Below are positions 1 to 22,603 of a stretch of 64,000 nucleotides of DNA, one piece after another. How positions within the stretch are numbered: position 1 is the stretch's first letter; every line of letters starts with the position of its first letter. The DNA is from Sanderia malayensis. Its lineage: Eukaryota > Cnidaria > Scyphozoa > Semaeostomeae > Pelagiidae. The position numbers were made by a program, and so were the translations under genes. The notes below the pieces were generated by a model. The model did no database searches and was not told the DNA's origin. It saw nothing but the letters and a program-made list of their open reading frames with translations. The DNA lies in assembly GCA_013076295.1 (NCBI GenBank), contig RQOL01000906.1:992001-1056000 (forward strand), given 5' to 3'.

Positions 1-3000
1 TCGCGGAATGATGGGTGTGCTTCACTCAACAGCCTCGCAATCGTGTCCACAAGATATGTTTGTGTTGGATTTTTCATTGACCACAGATCGACCAGATTGC
101 TGTGCACAATGTGATGCTCATACGTGGAGCCATTGCCGTGCAAACTAAAAAATGAGCATAGAATTAACATGCAAAATAAATCGAAAATCATTCACCAAGA
201 CTCGTGACTTTGATTCTATACCGAAATCTCCTCCAGTCTCTTCCTTAACAGTTTTGGAGTTGTTCCTAAACTTCTTTCCGAAAATCTTTGTGAGCTTAGT
301 ATGTAAGGTATGGCATGACAAGGTAAGTATGGTATCTTGAGTATGGTAAGATCAGTGGACAGTGTTGTGTTTGTTGGCATTCGCCTTAGGATCCGTCCGG
401 ATAAAAAACGAACCTACAATAGGGGACAAAAGTCCCTGGGACATCTGAAAAATTCAGTTAATAATGCTATGTTTCTGCACACTTTGTTTTGTTCCCTCAG
501 AATGCGATCCCCCACTCCCCCAAACAATGTTATCTTGTGCACCAGTCTTTTCTTGTCACTAGGCCAAAATGGTTTCGGCAAAATTTAATACAAGCGCCTC
601 TAGAGACGACATTGTTTTGGGGGGAGGGAGGTGAAGTATGCGTGCAAAACTTGCAAAAACCCTTGGTGTCCTTTTTAAAAGAACACCTAGGGTTCAAAAT
701 TCAAAAATTGAAAGTCGATGTACTTAAGAGGAGCAAGCAGGCTTACCATTCATTGCAATCGTGGCAAAGTCGCATCGGTTTTCTTCTGTTTCTCGTTGCA
801 CATTCCTTGGAGAAGCAGAAATGCAGGCCCGATCTCCGATTCGAATAACAGTCCGGGTTTTCGCATTGTTCGGGAATATTACCGATCGACCGCAGAACGT
901 TGACAAAAAGAGAACTGCCGTTCGTGTTCAAGCGAATGCTGCACGACGAACAAAGATATAAAGGTGGGGGCGCGTCATGCTCGATGCAGCATATCTTGGG
1001 ATCAAGACAAATGACATCGGCAGTGTTTATAAATCCGTCCACACTATTCTGGGCACACGAGGTCGATTCACATCGGTTGAACGCTATTTGGTCTTCAGGA
1101 TGGCCAGATCGATGTTCGGTGATGGTACCTGAAACAGCAAGGTATAAAGACAATATTTATCGCCAATAAAAACACCTCAGCCGAGCCTCAGCCTGACTTC
1201 AAAGTGACGGATCTAGGCGTCTCACTTGGCTATCCATGTCATACTTACCAAATTCCACGGATGGATAATACCGGTTCATCATGTGAATAGCAGGCTCGAG
1301 TACTTCAGTTGTACCGTATGCCATGACGTAAAGTAAGTCACCACATACGCTCCTCGTATACGTCATTAGCGTTTCGACAACCTTAAGTTCGAGAGAGCGA
1401 CCCGCGCGTGCCTGGAAAACACTGTGGAGAATCGAAGGAGATGATAGTGCGACTTTACTTCTTTCAGTAGCCTCACCAGTTGATGGCATTGCCCCTACGA
1501 GAATGAGATCGTATGGTGAACATATGATGTACTTTGAAGTCAATTAACGCAATCATTTCTAATTATAAACCTGCTTTTTGGATAAAAAATATCTTGTTGA
1601 TTTGAGAAATAATTACCGGAGTCACAGTGTCGTGAATAAAGTATACTCCAGTTAATTGCGACCGAGAAAGACTTTTGCTAAGAAAGTAATCATTGGATTG
1701 GATATTCTCGGTGAATCCCACTGGTACCGCAGCGAGATCTCACTCAGGTGGGATAGCTTATCTCTCATACGAAGGCAAAAGTATTTTACATATAAATCAG
1801 TGTGTCCACTGGAAAGGCCCATTCATATGAGATGAGCCAATTTTTAACTTGCATTCACATGGGCATTCTATTTCACCAAGGTGGGCCAGTCTCGTTTTGA
1901 AACTGAGAACGAAGGCGTCATCATTTGTGGCGCACATTTGAAAATAATTCTCTCATTTTATAATTTATTGCCTTGCTTGTCAGTCATATCAGTATTATAA
2001 ATAATGAATCAAAAACAAAAAATTATCATTACAAACACAGTAACACAGCTGAGTAGATTCATGCTTGCGCACTTTACTCCATCCCACCTCACCGGGCTGG
2101 CGCACGCACCGAATCGTGTTCATATGCCGTATTTAAAAAGGTCTTAGATCGGTTCAGAATAGCTCAAGAATAATCTGAGGTTCAAAATCGAAAATATTGA
2201 AATGGAGCATTCGGCACAGTTGAGTGTTGTTTAGCAGTGTACTGGTCAAACACAAGGAAAATTTACTGAACAAGACTGACCATCTCGAGTTCACTACATA
2301 GACGTCTCTATTTTGACGGCAACCAGCATCACGATCATAGATAATCACCTCAGTACGCACGCGCAAACTGAACAAATGTTCAGTGGCTGTTAACCAGACT
2401 AAACATCATGAAAAAAGGAAATGTTCTGCGATGCAACAAATTTTTTCAGCAAAAGTTTGATCGCAATCAAATTGTTTTGAGCAACACTGAGAACTCAACA
2501 GGAATGAGAAACAGCTGAGGCCGAGAACTCGGCTGTTTCTCATCCCACAAGTTGGAGCCGAGCCGAAGACAAGAATTGTCGGCAAATCTCTTGTGCGCAG
2601 TGGATATGTCGTCCAGGTCTTGGCGCTCGAGCTTAACAAGCAACAGAGAATTTCCAAAACATGACTTATCTCAAAATGACGCCCGATGGAAGCCTGGTGC
2701 GAGGACAGTCATCGTTCTCATCAAATTTCGTAATTAGTTACGACGACCTATCGTTGGCGCCACAAGATCTGAAGTTTCTTGAAATAAATGCAAGTTTCAC
2801 ATTATTAACGTTCAATTTATACAACAATAGTATTTTCAATGGTCATGATCTGCTATTGCTTCGTAATCATAGTTTTAATCAACAAAATGTGCACTATATT
2901 CAATCATATTGGCAAAACGAAGAATTTGGTTTGACGACGATACGAAAGTGGAATTCAGGTTCAGGAAAGAAGAAATTCATACTCTTCTTTGTCTGTTCCG

Positions 3001-6000
3001 ATTTCCAGAAGTCTTCAGGGGAAGCAGCAGAATTGTTTGTGATGCTGTGAAGCTCTATGTTTTTGCCTGAAGAATACATATATCCCAGATTTGCCAGGCC
3101 AGTAACTGTTTGGCCTAAATATGGGGAAACAATTGTTACAAGGCGTTCAATGGAACAAATTCGCTTCGTTTGCATAATTCTGAGTTTTGCGAGTATTTCA
3201 ATGTTCATTTTGTTGAAAACATAGAAAAGGACACAATACACGCTTTTTTTATAAGGAACCTAGCTCAGGGCCCACGAACATACATCGATAAAGCATAATT
3301 CTGAAACACAACAAAAATAAGTCAAAAGAGGGTCGGTTTCTTTATGTCGGCAGTTTTATACTGGAATCCAAATCGGGCTGAGAATATCAGATGAAATGTT
3401 TTAATTTTATTACTGATAGAATGAATGAAAAACAGAAGGCGCGTATATGCAATATTCCGTCATTTATTCTAGTCGGGTGGAAATAAATAATGCAAAATAG
3501 CTAGATGTAGTCGGGCCTTTAAGGATTTTTAGCAAGACGCCCGATGACATTGGGGATAACCCGGGCCGCGCTCGTGCAAGACCTCCAACGGGCGTGCTAG
3601 CGAGATGAGTCGTGTTTCGGAAGCACTGTAATGACTTCAAACGAGGAATGCCCAACTAACTTATCAAAGATGCCACTGAGAATCGCTGACTTGGTTATCT
3701 GAGGTTCAAGTTATCGGGATTTTACTGTATTCTCATAAAAAAGTGAGTGCTTATTTGTCCTTATTAACCAGGCCAGGATATGGAAAATTTGGTCTGCACA
3801 CCTCGTAACGAAAGTTTTTTGAAAAATTACCCAAACATAGTTAGAGAACGGCGTTTGCGCAATAGGGGATGAAGCATGAGATGCGACAGCTTAGTGTGAA
3901 ACGATCGTGGGTGGAAATTCCGTGCGTAAAGATAAACGCTATAATTGCCTAAAGAAAAACGCTTTTATTGCGAAATACTGTGATGTCTTGGAGCATGAAG
4001 CAAAAACATCGCAGCACGCATTCAATGTGTCCATACAGACGAATCCATCCATAATGAGCTTAGTAGGTGGAGACATAGCTTAGAAGCACAGAAAGACAAC
4101 AGCTTTCTAAATCGACGTCTTTCTTGTGTCGGAAAACAGCATCACGATCATGGATTACTATATACAGGTATTATTTGAATGTAAATGGTAGGTGTTATGC
4201 TATATGCAATCAATTTTATTATGGATGTTCGCCTACACATTTTTTTATAAGAAAGCTGTTTTATAAGAAAGTAGAGCTCGGCTCGTAAAAAAGTTAAAAA
4301 AGTTCAGTACTGGGTTTATACAACATAAGAAAGTTGAAGAATTCAAATTCTGGTGTTCTCAAACGGAAATTACCCTACCAGGCAAATGTGAGTTTGGGTG
4401 CGGAAAGGAAACTCTAGTTCGGTGAATAAAAACGAAGCATTATCGCGCATGCACAGTAACACAAAACTGGTCAAATTATTCTAAGAAAGTCTTAAGAAAG
4501 TTTTAATACTGAAATTCGGAAATAGCTAGGAAAGTTTGAGAACTGGGCTGAAAATATACTTTCTTAGGGCCTATTTATATGGAAAAGGGCCAGCCCTCCT
4601 AGGAGGGCTAGCTCTCCTAAGAGGGCTGCATTTGCATGCTTGTTTATATGAGCATTTTCCAGCCTTCTTCGGAAATTTACACAGCTATTCCTTCACCGTG
4701 ATAAATTGTCACCACTTCTGCTCTTAACAAAGCATATTGTTTTGGCTTATCACCATCGAAATCTATATTTTTGAATTCCATTATACTTTTATATTTATGG
4801 AGAGCAGTGATTAGAATGTCCGCCACTTTGACAACACATGCAGTATGTATTTGACGCGTGCGCAAAACAATATTTTCCAGCCCTTCTGGGCGAACCAGCC
4901 CGCTTGATCGCATTTACATGGAAAATTTCCAGCCCTCCCTGGCGAGATCTCGGGTACGAGATCTCGGCAAAGAGGGCTAGCCCTCCTAGGAGGGCTAGCC
5001 CTTATAGCTAGCCCTTATAGCTCCATATAAACAGGTCCTGTATGCTTATATTACAGAGGTGATAATCAATGATAGTATTGCTGTTTCCCTTCACAAGAAT
5101 AACGTCGATTTAGAAGGCTTTCTGTGCTTCTAAGCTATGTCTCCACTTTATATAGTGACGAGAAACAAAATCTGCTTCCCGTGACTAGCTATATAGTTGC
5201 GTTTTCTCATGAAGTATTTGAATACAAAAATATAGTTGATGCATACCTAATAGCAATGGAAGAATGTATCCACACATCAGGTTGACGGCAAGTGAATGTG
5301 TCGATGTAGGCAAATTGACGATGGACGAAGAAATTTTTGACGGCAAACCGCTCAGGACATTCGAGGTCAAAAATGGAACCAAGCATGCAATCGTTCTGAG
5401 AAGTGCACCAACAAACTCTGTTAAAATAAAAAAAGCTGACACACAATAGGAGGTAGATAAAATAGACAAATTCATAGATAAAATATTTATAATATTAAAA
5501 CAAAATAGGACCAAGCCTCGTGGAAGCCGGAGTGATCAGCGAATTTTTACGATGCACGTTGTTTGTGCAATGTGAAATCATGTTTCAAAATTGCTGATTG
5601 CCATCGATGGTGAGTGGGTGGGAGACGAGCACAAAATAATGACATCTTGAGAGAAGCAAAAAACACCAAACAATCAACGCTGGAAAGTCATGGTTACAGA
5701 AACACCCATAAAACAGCTGCAAAGCATAATAAGAACTAGCGAGCACCTTGGTTCTGTTTAGTCTGCTCGCTACACAAGCAGGTATAGATCTTGCAGCCAC
5801 AGCTCGGAGATGACCAATCAAAAAACTTGGGCGATTTTTGCTCGCATGATTCTTCACATTCTTCGGCACAGGATCAAGTTCGAGTGAAGCACAAGCAAAA
5901 TGAACTACACTTTTCCCACAGCAACAAAGCTGATCACAAACTACACGGAAAGTGGAAGGAAATGCACGTTACAGTTAAGTGCATATCAATATCAGCCGTA

Positions 6001-8775
6001 CTCAATTGGTGCGGCAACTGGTTGGATGATAATACTGGTCGTTTCGGCAGTGTTGAACTTTTCCACCATTAAAAGAATTGTATCCAAAAGAAAATTGTCA
6101 CGGCATGGCATACTTCTACTCAACTTATTCATATCCGATTTCACGATCGGCAGTTTGCTGTATATCTTCAATGCCATCGGCACCTTGAAGCTGAACGTGT
6201 GCGTGACACGACCTAGCGTTCATATTTGCTTTTACGTGTTCACGGAAATCAACGTGCTGTCAGTTGTTACGATAGCTTTCAACCAGGCACGCACAGCGAA
6301 GAACGTGACTAATTCTGTCAACAGCCCTTCCAACAACCAAACGGCCAAAGAAAAAAGAAAAAGTATCGCTATTGCAATCGTAATTTGGATCTACTCCGTC
6401 GTTATCTCCCTGCTCGTGGCATTTCGCTTTCCCGATTCGAAAATATGGCTGATGCAAATGCTGCTGGTCATTGCATTAATCCTGGCATTGCAATGCTACT
6501 CTTTTAAAAAGCTGGCTAGCATGGCACGCATATCACCGGCCACCAATGCTGCTTTGGCTAAAAAGCGCATTGAATTATGTCGAAGATCCTTGACATTAAT
6601 CATGGTATTGCTCATCACTGAAGTGGTAACATGGGTGCCTTTGCTGTTTACAATATTACTCCACAAAATCAAGATCATAGCATTGCAAGACGCCGCCGTA
6701 GCCTTGTTCTGGTGCTCGTGCGTTCAATTCTTGGTGCCCATACTAAACCCGGTTGTGTTTTTCTGGCTAAATAATATTCAGAAGAAAAGAGTGGTTGATG
6801 GAAATCGCCAGTGACAAAGTCTCCTCACACGCTACTGATATTTCCTCGATGCTCCCAAAACAACTCAATAGTAGTATAATAGTAATGACAAATAACGTAT
6901 TTATTGTCGTATAAATGACAAGTAAGGAAGCAACACTTCAGCTTTTTGACAAAATCAATCTATTCAGGCTTTGAATCAAAATTTGACTGACAGTAACAAA
7001 TTTGAAATAACTTGTTCAATTTAATCTGTATATCTATATCTCTGTATCAGATATACTATGTATATAATGCTGTGTTGAAAGTATCTGGGAACATTAAACA
7101 GCAAAACAGGACTTTTTTGCTTATGAAAAACTGATTCAATCTTTTCAGCCTATTATTAGTTTAAAACTTCAGCAACACCGTTTTTTGAACTAATGTTGAA
7201 TTTAATACTTGTCACATGTGATTATGTTGAAAATTCATTAATAAATTAACAATTAGCACATGCCTAACTGATCATATTGATGTGCTCTTTTGAAAAGAAA
7301 AACATTCTTGCTTTTGCAGATGTTTTCATGTTACATCTATATATATAAAACAGAACTGTTTGTATGTATGTATGTATGTTTGTGGCTATGTCCGCTTATA
7401 ACTCAAGAACCACTCCACAGATCGCAAAATGAAAGGTATCTATGTAACCGAAATTTATCTGGGAGTGTCCTCAGCGAAAAATGTTTTACAAAACGTTCAG
7501 AATTAAAAGAGTAAAACCAGAAAAGTAACGGGTAGTTGAAATAAAATGTGACAGAATTTTCGATTTCTTAGATCTATTGTGACGTCAAATAAATCATCAG
7601 TCTGTATCTGTGTGGTTGTGGGGTACATGTTTCTTGATTCAATTCGAAGTACACAGTTCAAAAAAGTTAATTAAAATCTGATATTCATTCAAAGTACACA
7701 GTTCGCCATTCGCCGAACATTCGCAGAACATTCACCGAAATCTCAACCCGGCATCGACGGGTACCAGGGCTAGTAGATAATGAAGCAACTCACAACTATA
7801 AAACAGATTCATCTCACATTCCTCTTTCTGCAAGCATAGATACTGTAAGAGATATTTAGCACCGATTGAGAAACTGGTATGTGTCCTCGGGATAGTTAGA
7901 GATAATATAAACGACTATTATTTTTCAAAAACATCAAATAGCAATAGATACTATTGTTTCTTCCAAACTAGAAATATTACCTTCTTGGCCATCATGAATG
8001 TTCTTTGACTTGTTGAGAGATTTGAACAACAACATACACAAAAGGTTGTAGTCAACAGATGGAAAATCATGTCTAGCAAACTGTCGTGATTGCTCATCAA
8101 AATAATAAGGACTTTCTTTCAACCAACTTGAAAATAAAAGAAGACTGATCGTACTTATACTTTGCATAGAAATAGATAAAAATAAAGAAAGCATGAAACC
8201 ACATGAATAACTATATGTCACGTGTTCTTACCCAAGCAAATACTGCTGAAATTTCTTCAGTACTTTTAAAATGTCATGTCCTAATGGCATCTCCACATCA
8301 TCATCAAAGATTCTTTGAACATGATCCTGGAAAACCTTAATTTTCCCAATAACTAGAAGAACAAAATGGATTTGTGTTGTTTGGTGTGGAAAGAGTAGGA
8401 GAGAGAGAAAGGTTGAATTGTAATAAAATATGACAATGTTAAGACCCATACAAGCACAGAATACTTTAATTTAGGTGGAATTTATCGAATGAAATAGCTA
8501 AAAGCTTCAACCTTAAACTTGGATAACCTTCAGCTACATCTGCCCTTGTTTATCTACCTCTAATGCCCCAACACCATTATACAAAAAAGGCCTAAAAGGG
8601 CATCCTATTACTTTCAATAGTATCATGTCTAATTGCTAAATTAAAAATAAGATGAATCATTTTTTGAAACATAAAACATACATTGTTCAGCTCTGGTTGA
8701 TCTATGCACAGAAGCACCAACACATCCTGCTGCCTGCGCACCTGCAGCACGTATTTCTCTCAAGGTGTCCGCCAT
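1..8775 (-). CDS. UNC79: UNC79, N-terminal part (NALCN channel complex subunit), partial at left edge
   Basis: UNC79 is a very large protein that, with UNC80, supports the NALCN sodium-leak channel in neurons. Seven coding exons: 8682-8775, 8232-8352, 7981-8126, 5247-5417, 1249-1494, 747-1128 and 1-144 (runs off the window). All junctions are GT-AG and phase-consistent, giving about 434 residues of a protein usually near 2,600. The match to remembered vertebrate UNC79 is recognisable: an early AEQFIGKI segment, then FPSVDYNLL, then RTIACLVPFL, then DLLYVMAYG, then PPPLYLCSSC, followed by a cysteine-rich stretch with NPDCYS and RKPMRLCHDC. Read alone, exon 3 would end in a stop at 7934, but a phase-1 donor at 7980 joins it to the exon at 5417 in frame. 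The ATG at 8775 opens the conserved N-terminus. A GPCR gene lies antisense in intron 3. Confidence is high on family, slightly lower on exact exon ends. Confidence 0.85.
417..682 (-). mobile_element. Non-autonomous inverted-repeat element, copy 1
   Basis: Lies in the UNC79 intron between 144 and 747. It begins CAATAGGGGACAAAAG at 417, followed by CTGGGACA. Read in reverse complement it matches the element at 18.38-18.65 kb over most of its length, including a run of C/G-rich blocks, GACTGGTGCAC-like text and the outer CAATAGG ends. No transposase is encoded. Copies or fragments also occur near 16.5 and 52.4 kb, so this is a dispersed MITE-like family. Confidence 0.6.
1738..2070 (+). repeat. 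Dispersed repeat, copy 1 (partner at 19.4-19.7 kb)
   Basis: Shares long near-identical segments in the same orientation with 19385-19690. Examples are TTTGAAACTGAGAACGAA, CAGTCATATCAGTATTATAA and ATTATCATTACAAACACAGT, ending at the shared text TTCATGCTTGCGCAC or its close variant. No coding potential was recognised. Probably an old non-autonomous transposon or a fragment of a larger one. Confidence 0.65.
4068..5155. mobile_element. Inverted-repeat element of about 1.1 kb in UNC79 intron 4
   Basis: The left arm near 4068-4160 (GGAGACATAGCTTAGAAGCA, then AGAAAG, CTTTCTAAATCGACG and a GTTTTCC-like end) is repeated in reverse complement at about 5060-5155. The arms are about 90 bp and imperfect. 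The interior contains an ACATTTTTTTATAAG motif shared with the 20.0-kb element and a second, nested inverted-repeat element at 4566-5041. No transposase frame is visible. Confidence 0.55.
4566..5041. mobile_element. Nested MITE with TATTTATATGG ends and AGGGCTAGCCCTCC blocks
   Basis: The left end reads AGGGCCTATTTATATGGA. The right end, reversed, reads AGGACCTGTTTATATGGA. Inside each end are repeated palindromic blocks of the form AGCCCTCCTAGGAGGGCT. Length is about 475 bp. The symmetric ends and absence of coding sequence fit a non-autonomous DNA transposon. Confidence 0.6.
5900..6814 (+). CDS. Intronless orphan rhodopsin-like GPCR, nested in UNC79
   Basis: A single-exon 304-residue protein with seven predicted membrane segments at about residues 35-58, 70-93, 105-127, 156-175, 182-200, 230-254 and 264-290. 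Class A marks are present: Asn53 in helix 1, an LxxSD-like motif with Asp80 in helix 2, Trp163 in helix 4, W-x-P (245-247) in helix 6 and NPVVF (283-287) in helix 7. The DRY box after helix 3 is replaced by FNQAR, and the second extracellular loop has no cysteine to pair with one near helix 3. Three N-glycosylation-type sites lie in the short N-terminus or nearby. Intronless class A receptors are common in cnidarians. The ligand cannot be inferred. It is transcribed opposite to UNC79 from within intron 3. Confidence 0.8.
   Translation: MNYTFPTATKLITNYTESGRKCTLQLSAYQYQPYSIGAATGWMIILVVSAVLNFSTIKRIVSKRKLSRHGILLLNLFISDFTIGSLLYIFNAIGTLKLNVCVTRPSVHICFYVFTEINVLSVVTIAFNQARTAKNVTNSVNSPSNNQTAKEKRKSIAIAIVIWIYSVVISLLVAFRFPDSKIWLMQMLLVIALILALQCYSFKKLASMARISPATNAALAKKRIELCRRSLTLIMVLLITEVVTWVPLLFTILLHKIKIIALQDAAVALFWCSCVQFLVPILNPVVFFWLNNIQKKRVVDGNRQ
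6815..7335. other. GPCR 3' flank
   Basis: AT-rich sequence between the GPCR stop and the Helitron-like element. It probably contains the receptor's 3' untranslated region. No other gene or repeat was recognised. Confidence 0.4.
7336..7773 (+). mobile_element. Helitron-like non-autonomous element (candidate)
   Basis: It begins TCTATATATATAAAACAG after an A, carries GTATGTATGTATG repeats near its start and ends GGGCTAG before a T. About 12 bases before the CTAG end is a small hairpin, ACCCG-GCATCGA-CGGGT. A 5' TC, a 3' CTAG, a terminal hairpin and insertion between A and T are Helitron hallmarks. No Rep/helicase coding is present. It lies in UNC79 intron 3. Confidence 0.45.
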
Positions 8776-9333
8776 GTTTTTCATTCATCACGTTTCAGGC
8801 AACAGCAGGCAGGCAGCAAAATCCCGAGTAAAGAAAATTTTAGTTCAAAAATACTGACTAAACTCGAACTCAAGACCTAAAGAAAAAACTTCAACCCCCG
8901 ATCCTCACCGATGCCCCTTTTAAAAATAACTGACCATATATAGCAGGTTTTCGTCTTTCGATGCTTAGTGATATTATTCTTCAAAAAAATTATTATTCCA
9001 TGTAATATCGACAGTTATTTTAAGATTTGTGGGGCATTGGCTGATACTCCAGTTGTGATATTTTCTGTTTCCACACACCCACAAAAGAGATATTTTTAGC
9101 TACAGCTACCTTTCGTTCTCTTTCTTCTGTTTACAATGCTCTGTGAGGCAATGATACAATTCTATGCAAAACAGTGCGTAAAATGAATAGGATTTTTAAA
9201 CTGGTTGCGAAAGCGTGTAGCTTGCGTTGTGATCGGCTACGAAATCTGACAATCGTCGTAGTGAGAACAGCATTAATTCGACATTAAAATGCTTGAAAGA
9301 CTTGAAAAATGCCCAGTCGGTCTTCAGTTGCTA
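8776..9333. other. NVL-UNC79 intergenic spacer
   Basis: About 560 bp between the NVL stop and the UNC79 start, both on the minus strand. It should contain the NVL 3' UTR and the UNC79 promoter. No further feature was recognised. Confidence 0.4.
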
Positions 9334-20681
<11,348 letters not shown>

Positions 20682-21005
20682 CGTAGCAAAGATCCTATGT
20701 TCAATGATTATTAACCGATACTATGTAACCTCATTTATTTGAAAAAACTGCGTTCCTCGAACATTTATGCATGACTTAGGCCAAATACATTACTTTACTT
20801 TTCCGCTTTCGCTTCGCACGTGGTCGACGTCGAGCAAGCCTCATTTTCAAGCTGTTTAAAATATATGACGTAATCTCGAAAATTTTGAAGAACAAATTGA
20901 CAGACACTTGTTATGATAAGTTTAATTTATAATCGAAACTATATTAACAACAATATAAAATCAACATTAATATCGCTTATGGTAAAGTAAATTTTCAACA
21001 TATTT

Positions 21006-22603
21006 TCAATCCTGTTTTAAGCTCTTAGATTTCTTCCTCTTTTGCTTCTTAGTATTTGAGGTCACTTCCATCTTCCGTTTTTGTTTCTTTGTTGATTTCG
21101 TAAAAGTGGACTTCTCAGAAATGTTTTCCATGCTTTTGTCAGCTCCAATACTTCCTGACTCTGCCCTCTTATCTAAGTATAAAAATAATCACTAAGGTTT
21201 TTGTTTTAAATATAAAGATACAGTAAAACCCAGCATATAAGAAACTCATTTTTTCAGATCAGGCAAAACAGTTTCTTATAAGGCGGGCAACACAAATATG
21301 TTATGTTAGTGTCATCTTGAACTCAAATTTTCGGTCGGGCGGTCGGTCGGCATAAAATTTTCTTGATTTTTTCGAAATATTTAAAAAATGAGCCTAAATT
21401 TGAAAAATCTTCCAATCGAAGGAATTTTAAAACTAGGCCTACACCTGATTCGAAGTTCAGATAGCCATTTTTATTTTGAAAGCATGCACGAAGTTACAAA
21501 AGTTACACGTATTATAAAACTTTTCAATTCAGACAGCGAAACATTTTTCTTTTATATTTCGTGTTCGACATATCTTCAAACATTCTTCACACATCATCTG
21601 AAAAGGATGTCATTTTAAATGACGCCCGACCCAAAAATCCGGATTTTTTTGTTATTTTTTATTATTTTAGTTATGTTATTTTTTAGAATTATGGTCGGTC
21701 GGGTGACACTAACATAACATATTTGTGTTGCCCGCCTAAGTGTGTCTCTTATACGCAGGTTGTTAATGTAAATGAAGAAATACAGCATGCAAATATTTTT
21801 ACGACAAGTCAAATACCTTTTGGTGTCCACAATGCACTTGTGAGCAATCTCTTTGCAGCTTCTTTATCTAGCTTCGCATCAGCTGCAAAAAAATAAATGT
21901 CATAAATATCTCAGAAAAACATCAACATCCCATGAAGTCTGACGTTCCTGAAAACACAAATATTTGAGGAGATGTGTTGCAAATATATAAATGACTGCTA
22001 CCTCCTTTTATTTTTTCTTCTGTGCTTTTTATTTTCATCATATACTTTTTTATTCGTTCCTAAAAAATATTTAAAATGGGTTAAATACCTTTCATTAGTT
22101 AAAAGAGATGACGGAATTAGTTTTTTCTACAAAAGTTTTACCAATTCATCTTTAACTGGATGGTCTGTTGCATTCACTCCTTGTGTAACCAGATAAACTA
22201 AAATGCAAGAAAAATATAAATTAAATTTAGAAAACAAATTATAGGATACATTATACTTACAAGACCCTCTTGGTTCCGTATACTTACTCCAAAACAAAGA
22301 ATTTATGGCGTAGGTGGCTGTAAGATCCAGTTTTGCTTTTTGTAACGGCTCAAGCTATAATTTCAAAGAAGACGTCCAAATAAATAAATAACAAACAAAC
22401 TGAGAGTGGAGCAAAGCAAAGAAAAAGTCTGGCCTATTCAAATTAAATAATCTATCTTCACAACTCACTTTGCTTTTACTATCCTGTAACGGAACCTCGG
22501 TGAGCTTTTTGAGAAGTTTGTCGCAATCTTTCAAAGTTCCTTTAAGATTTTCCATCGCTGCAAGCAGATCTTCTGGCAAGGGATGCTCCATTTCGTCCGC
22601 CAT
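21006..22603 (-). CDS. C1D: C1D, nuclear exosome cofactor (Rrp47/Sas10-C1D family)
   Basis: C1D binds the exosome subunit EXOSC10 and helps recruit MTR4 for 5.8S rRNA 3' processing. Six exons give 182 residues: 22469-22603, 22288-22354, 22142-22197, 22002-22059, 21817-21882, 21006-21172. All junctions are GT-AG and in phase. The Sas10/C1D helical domain spans roughly residues 10-120, with recognisable LEPLQKAKLDL, YAINSLFW, YLVTQGV, HPVKDEL and ERIKKYM segments, then a conserved SALWTPK motif. The last exon adds a lysine-rich tail of about 40 residues more than the 141-residue human protein, fitting RNA binding or nuclear import. The start is the ATG of MADEMEHPLP. It lies just upstream of NVL on the same strand, about 325 bp away. 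A TIR element sits in the last intron. Confidence 0.92.
21281..21737. mobile_element. MITE with perfect 34-bp terminal inverted repeats in a C1D intron
   Basis: The left end at 21281-21314 starts AGGCGGGCAACACAAATATG and continues to GTGTCA. The right end at 21704-21737 is its exact 34-bp reverse complement. Just inside both ends are CGGTCGG repeats. The outer flanks also form a looser inverted pair (CCCAGCATATAAGAAACT on the left, reversed TCTTATACGCAGGTT on the right), so it may be nested in an older element. No coding sequence is present. Perfect arms suggest recent activity. Confidence 0.85.

Larger units (their letters stand above)
1495..5246. other. UNC79 intron 4, repeat-filled
   Basis: A 3.75-kb intron with no credible coding exon. 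It holds a copy of the 1.74-2.07 kb dispersed repeat, a stretch at 2.28-2.35 kb resembling the arms of the 4.07-5.16 kb inverted repeat, and that element with a smaller inverted-repeat element nested inside. Open frames around 2.4-3.2 kb match nothing I know and overlap one another on opposite strands. Confidence 0.6.

Noticed and set aside
7934..8126. A separate three-exon gene of 135 residues ending at 7934
   Set aside because: The sequence is the N-terminus of UNC79. A phase-1 donor at 7980 joins the exon at 5417 in frame, and the tail after it has no family support.
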